This document shows, in pieces, positions 61,427 to 64,000 of a stretch of DNA of 64,000 nt (positions within the stretch are counted from its first letter, which is position 1; each line of letters opens with the position of its first letter). Origin of the DNA: Bryobacterales bacterium (lineage in GTDB: Bacteria; Acidobacteriota; Terriglobia; Bryobacterales; Bryobacteraceae); contig JAIXKK010000157.1 in assembly GCA_026954325.1 (NCBI GenBank), positions 24,364-88,363 on the forward strand, in the 5' to 3' direction. A model generated the notes under the pieces. It did not search any database and was not told the origin of the DNA. It saw only the letters and a list, made by a program, of their open reading frames with translations. The position numbers and the translations under genes are program-made.

Positions 61427-61470
61427 AACTGTGCAAGTATAATAGTGACAGGATCACCGCATCCTTGTCA
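61421..61470. promoter_or_regulatory. Shared control region of the ArsR and ATPase genes
   Basis: TTGCA (61421-61425) and TGCAA (61432-61436) form an inverted repeat covering the ArsR start codon. A perfect plus-strand -10, TATAAT, is at 61438-61443. A second inverted repeat, TGACAGGAT (61446-61454) with ATCCTTGTCA (61461-61470), lies next to it. ArsR bound here would block both genes until metal is sensed. Confidence 0.5.
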
Positions 61471-61511
61471 AACCGGGGCGTATCTGGCGTCCCTTGATAT
61501 CCTGATGAGAG

Positions 61512-63692
61512 GTGTCCGCCATTCATTCTCACGTTGAATTCCGTGTCCATGGCCTCGATTGCGCCGAGGAAGTGTCCCTTTTGCGGCGCGAAGTGGGCGC
61601 CGTTTCCGGCGTAACCGGCCTAACGTTCGACGTTCTGAACGCGAAGATGGGAGTGCAGTACGACTCATCGCGAGTGGACCACGGAATGATCCGCGCCGCG
61701 GTGGCGCGCACTGGGATGAAGTGTGAAGCTTACCGGGAAGCGAAGAAGGACGCGCCCTGGTGGCGGCGCCATGGCCGCTTGCAACTTTGTCTGATAAGCG
61801 CCATGGCGTTGCTTGGCGGAGCCTTCACACAAGCCACTTCGTTCTCCGAATTTGTCCGGTCATTACTGGTGCATGAGCATGACGGCCACATCGCGCCAAT
61901 CACAATGGCCTTCTACGCCGCGGCGATGATCAGCGGGATGTTCTTTGCGGCTCCGAAGGCATGGGCGGCTTTGCGGCGGTTTCATCCCGAGATGAACGCC
62001 CTGGTGGCGGTGTCGATTCTGGGGGCCGTGGTCCTGCGGGAGTGGCTGGAGGGGGCGACACTGGCGTTCCTCTTCGCGCTGGCCGGATTGCTGGAGAGTT
62101 GGAGCATTTCGCGGGCGCGGAACGCGGTTTCCTCGCTCCTGGCGGTGAAGCCGGCGGAGGCCACCGTGGTCCATCATCACGGCGAGCACCGGATGCCGGT
62201 GGAGCAGGTGAAGGTGGGGGAGGTGGTTCGAGTCAAGCCCGGGGAACGGATTCCGTGCGATGGAGAAGTGACTTCCGGAATGTCCCATGTGAACCAGGCC
62301 GTGATCACAGGGGAGTCCATTCCGGTGATGAAGGAACTTGGGTCCACGGTCTTTGCCGGAACCATGAACGGGGACGGGTTGGTGGAAGTGAAGGTATCAA
62401 AGCCGCCCTCCGATACTCTGCTGTCGAGGATGCTGCGGATGCTGGACGGATCGCACCACCGGGCGCATACGGAGCAGTTCGTGGAACGGTTCGCGCGGAT
62501 CTATACTCCCGCCATCTTCCTCCTGGCCATTCTGGTGACGGCTGGCGCGCCGTTGCTGATGGGCTGGGACTGGGAACGGGCCGGCTATCAGGGGATGGTG
62601 ATTCTACTGATTTCGTGCCCCTGCGCATTGGTGATTTCCACGCCGGTGACGGTGGTGGCGGCGTTGGCATCCGCGGCCAGGGCCGGAGTGTTGATCAAGG
62701 GGGGAGTGCACCTGGAACAGGCGGCGAAACTGAAGGCGTTTGCTTTTGACAAAACAGGCGTATTGACGCAAGGGCAACCCGAAGTGCAGACTTTCCGGAC
62801 GTTGGACGGCATGGGAGAGGCGGAAGCGCTGCGGAGGCTGATGGCATTGGAACAGCGCAGTGAACACCCGGTAGGACACGCGATTGTGCGCTATGCCTTG
62901 CAACAGGGAATCGAGCCGGAGACGGTTTCGGAATTTCGGGCGGTTCGGGGCCGGGGGGCCGAAGCGGTGGTGGGGCGGGAACGGTTTTGGGCGGGAAGTC
63001 ACCGGTTCCTGCATGAAAAGGGTCTGGAGCGGGAGGGGATCTGCTCACAAGTCGAGGCGTTGGAGGATGAGGGGCACACGGCGTTTCTGTGCGGGACAGG
63101 TGATCATGTGTGGGCGATGGTGGCGCTGGCCGATCCGCTGAGGAAAGAGGCCGCCGAAGCCATTTCCGGTCTGCGCCGGGAAGGGGTGGAGCGCGTGCTG
63201 ATGTTAACAGGCGACAACAAGCCCACGGCGGTGGCGGTTGGTAACCAACTCGGGTTGGAGGACGTGCGCGCGGAGATGCTGCCCGATGAAAAGGCGGAAG
63301 CGGTGAAGCGGTTGCGGAGCGAATACGCGCATGTGGCCATGGTGGGAGACGGCATCAACGATGCGCAGGCATTGGCGAGCGCAACGGTGGGGATTGCGCT
63401 GGGGCGGCGGTCCACGGATGTCGCGCTCGAGACGGCGGATGTCGTCCTGATGAACGAAGACTTGCGGAATCTTGGATTCTTGCTGCGCCATGCGCGGCGG
63501 GCGGCGTCCGTGATCCGGCAGAACGTGGTGTTCGCCATCGGGTTGAAGGGGATGTTTCTGGTGATGGCTTTCGCCGGGATTGCCACGCTGTGGATGGCGA
63601 TTGCCGCGGATATGGGGGCTACTTTGCTGGTGACGTTCAACGGGTTGCGGCTGCTGCGCGCGAAGCGTTGCAGCGCGAAAGAAAAAGCGTAA
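61512..63692 (+). CDS. Heavy-metal P1B-type ATPase (Zn/Cd/Pb type)
   Basis: A 726-residue metal exporter with about eight helices. An N-terminal HMA-like domain has GLDCAEEVSLLRRE, with Cys17 and Glu20 in place of the usual CxxC. The membrane CPC motif is SCPCALVISTPV (about residue 367). The phosphorylation site is AFDKTGVLTQG (Asp412), with Val where Thr is normal (DKTGT). The nucleotide part has SEHPVGHAI, MLTGDNKPTA and VGDGINDAQAL. CPC with the ending IAADMGATLLVTFNGLRLL suggests divalent zinc, cadmium or lead. GTG 61512 follows GAGAGGT. It is controlled with ArsR. Confidence 0.94.
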   Translation: MSAIHSHVEFRVHGLDCAEEVSLLRREVGAVSGVTGLTFDVLNAKMGVQYDSSRVDHGMIRAAVARTGMKCEAYREAKKDAPWWRRHGRLQLCLISAMALLGGAFTQATSFSEFVRSLLVHEHDGHIAPITMAFYAAAMISGMFFAAPKAWAALRRFHPEMNALVAVSILGAVVLREWLEGATLAFLFALAGLLESWSISRARNAVSSLLAVKPAEATVVHHHGEHRMPVEQVKVGEVVRVKPGERIPCDGEVTSGMSHVNQAVITGESIPVMKELGSTVFAGTMNGDGLVEVKVSKPPSDTLLSRMLRMLDGSHHRAHTEQFVERFARIYTPAIFLLAILVTAGAPLLMGWDWERAGYQGMVILLISCPCALVISTPVTVVAALASAARAGVLIKGGVHLEQAAKLKAFAFDKTGVLTQGQPEVQTFRTLDGMGEAEALRRLMALEQRSEHPVGHAIVRYALQQGIEPETVSEFRAVRGRGAEAVVGRERFWAGSHRFLHEKGLEREGICSQVEALEDEGHTAFLCGTGDHVWAMVALADPLRKEAAEAISGLRREGVERVLMLTGDNKPTAVAVGNQLGLEDVRAEMLPDEKAEAVKRLRSEYAHVAMVGDGINDAQALASATVGIALGRRSTDVALETADVVLMNEDLRNLGFLLRHARRAASVIRQNVVFAIGLKGMFLVMAFAGIATLWMAIAADMGATLLVTFNGLRLLRAKRCSAKEKA

Positions 63693-63709
63693 GGGCAGGG
63701 CTGAAGTCA

Positions 63710-63730
63710 GATCTCCGGTTTCCGGAGATC
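63710..63730 (+). terminator. Hairpin after the P-type ATPase
   Basis: GATCTCCGG (63710-63718) and CCGGAGATC (63722-63730) form a nine-base perfect stem with a TTT loop, 18 bases after the ATPase stop. The tract after it (gagtccttcttg) is only weakly T-rich, so this is a probable but not ideal rho-independent terminator. Confidence 0.5.
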
Positions 63731-63813
63731 GAGTCCTTCTTGCTGAAACCCGGATTCCTTATGTCGCGTCCACCGTTGGTATACTGATACGAGGCTTCCT
63801 AAGTTTATTCTTC

Positions 63814-64000
63814 ATGCGGAAATACGGCATCGGTTTGCTATTGGCGGCGGGGTTGTGTCAGGCCGCCGACTTCTTCAGTGGAATGGCCGCCCGGGCCGTC
63901 ATCGGGCAACGGACTTTTACCGCGCAATCTCCAGGCGCGACGGATGTATTGCTGGGCGGCGTCGGCGGAATAGCGTACGCCAACGGCACTCTGATTGTGG
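63814..64000 (+). CDS. Exported NHL-like beta-propeller protein, N-terminal part
   Basis: The gene is cut by the right edge after 62 residues, starting at ATG 63814. A signal peptide (MRKYGIGLLLAAGLCQA) is followed by DFFSGMAARAVIGQRTFTAQ and LLGGVGGIAYANGTLIV. The pattern ARxVIGQxTFT with a first GGVxGIAYxNGTL strand is that of secreted NHL-repeat proteins common in Solibacter relatives. A beta-propeller is inferred; function is unknown. Confidence 0.7.
   Translation, partial: MRKYGIGLLLAAGLCQAADFFSGMAARAVIGQRTFTAQSPGATDVLLGGVGGIAYANGTLIV

Noticed and set aside
1..64000. CRISPR arrays, tRNA and rRNA genes, prophage or conjugative modules
   Set aside because: I saw no regularly spaced direct repeats, no cloverleaf with a usual T-loop sequence, and no phage or transfer genes; the only mobile element found is the dead ISAzo13 copy.

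Overview
The window looks like chromosomal DNA of an acidobacterium, most likely the Bryobacterales/Solibacter group. The evidence is high GC, many secreted catabolic proteins (PIG-L deacetylases, Gfo/Idh oxidoreductases, M81 peptidase, DUF1080, sulfatase), an ADOP-type permease tail at the left edge, an alternative complex III-cytochrome oxidase operon, and an NHL-type protein start at the right edge of a kind frequent in Solibacter. This assignment is inference from gene content. No tRNA, rRNA or CRISPR array is visible.

Layout. 1-4.5 kb: end of an ABC permease, malate synthase, a methyltransferase, a conserved membrane protein, a site-2-type protease and a lytic transglycosylase. 4.5-20.5 kb: a dense secreted catabolic region with an N-sulfoglucosamine-sulfohydrolase-like sulfatase, a MarR regulator with an amidohydrolase, five PIG-L (LmbE-like) domains in four genes, a glucarate-dehydratase-like enolase-superfamily enzyme, an N,N-dimethylformamidase-like protein, a TIM-barrel glycosidase-like protein, a Gfo/Idh oxidoreductase and an amidase. 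20.5-32.7 kb: one minus-strand operon for alternative complex III (actABCDEF), a small membrane protein, SCO, and an aa3-type oxidase (coxB, A, C and subunit IV), with many genes coupled by short overlaps. 32.8-35.7 kb: a small protein, a lone receiver and a KdpDE-like two-component pair. 35.8-50.4 kb: fumarase, M81 peptidase, methyltransferase, di-haem peroxidase, queuosine-precursor transporter, an FGE/hydrolase fusion, purH, TonB receptor, DUF58 protein, amino-acid permease and a 5'-3' exonuclease. 50.4-56.7 kb: DUF1080, LssY_C and DUF4337 proteins, then an ECF sigma/anti-sigma/DUF4097 operon facing a HEAT-barrel-sandwich protein. 56.8-64 kb: a group II decarboxylase, a dead ISAzo13 transposase, a LysR regulator, uridine kinase, and an ArsR regulator divergent from a heavy-metal P-type ATPase.

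How genes work together. The respiratory operon would take electrons from quinol through alternative complex III to an A2-type haem-copper oxidase. The 4.5-20.5 kb block reads as a degradative locus for a sulfated, N-acylated or amino-sugar-containing polymer, but its substrate cannot be read from the sequence. Its most unusual feature is a set of PIG-L proteins, two with intact metal sites and three domains that have lost them.

Caution. Four otherwise intact genes each carry one frameshift that is repaired by adding one base to a short homopolymer (near 11776, 32370, 40378 and 49980), and a fifth, small ORF has a likely one-base insertion near 58232. This pattern suggests base-calling or assembly errors more than real gene decay.
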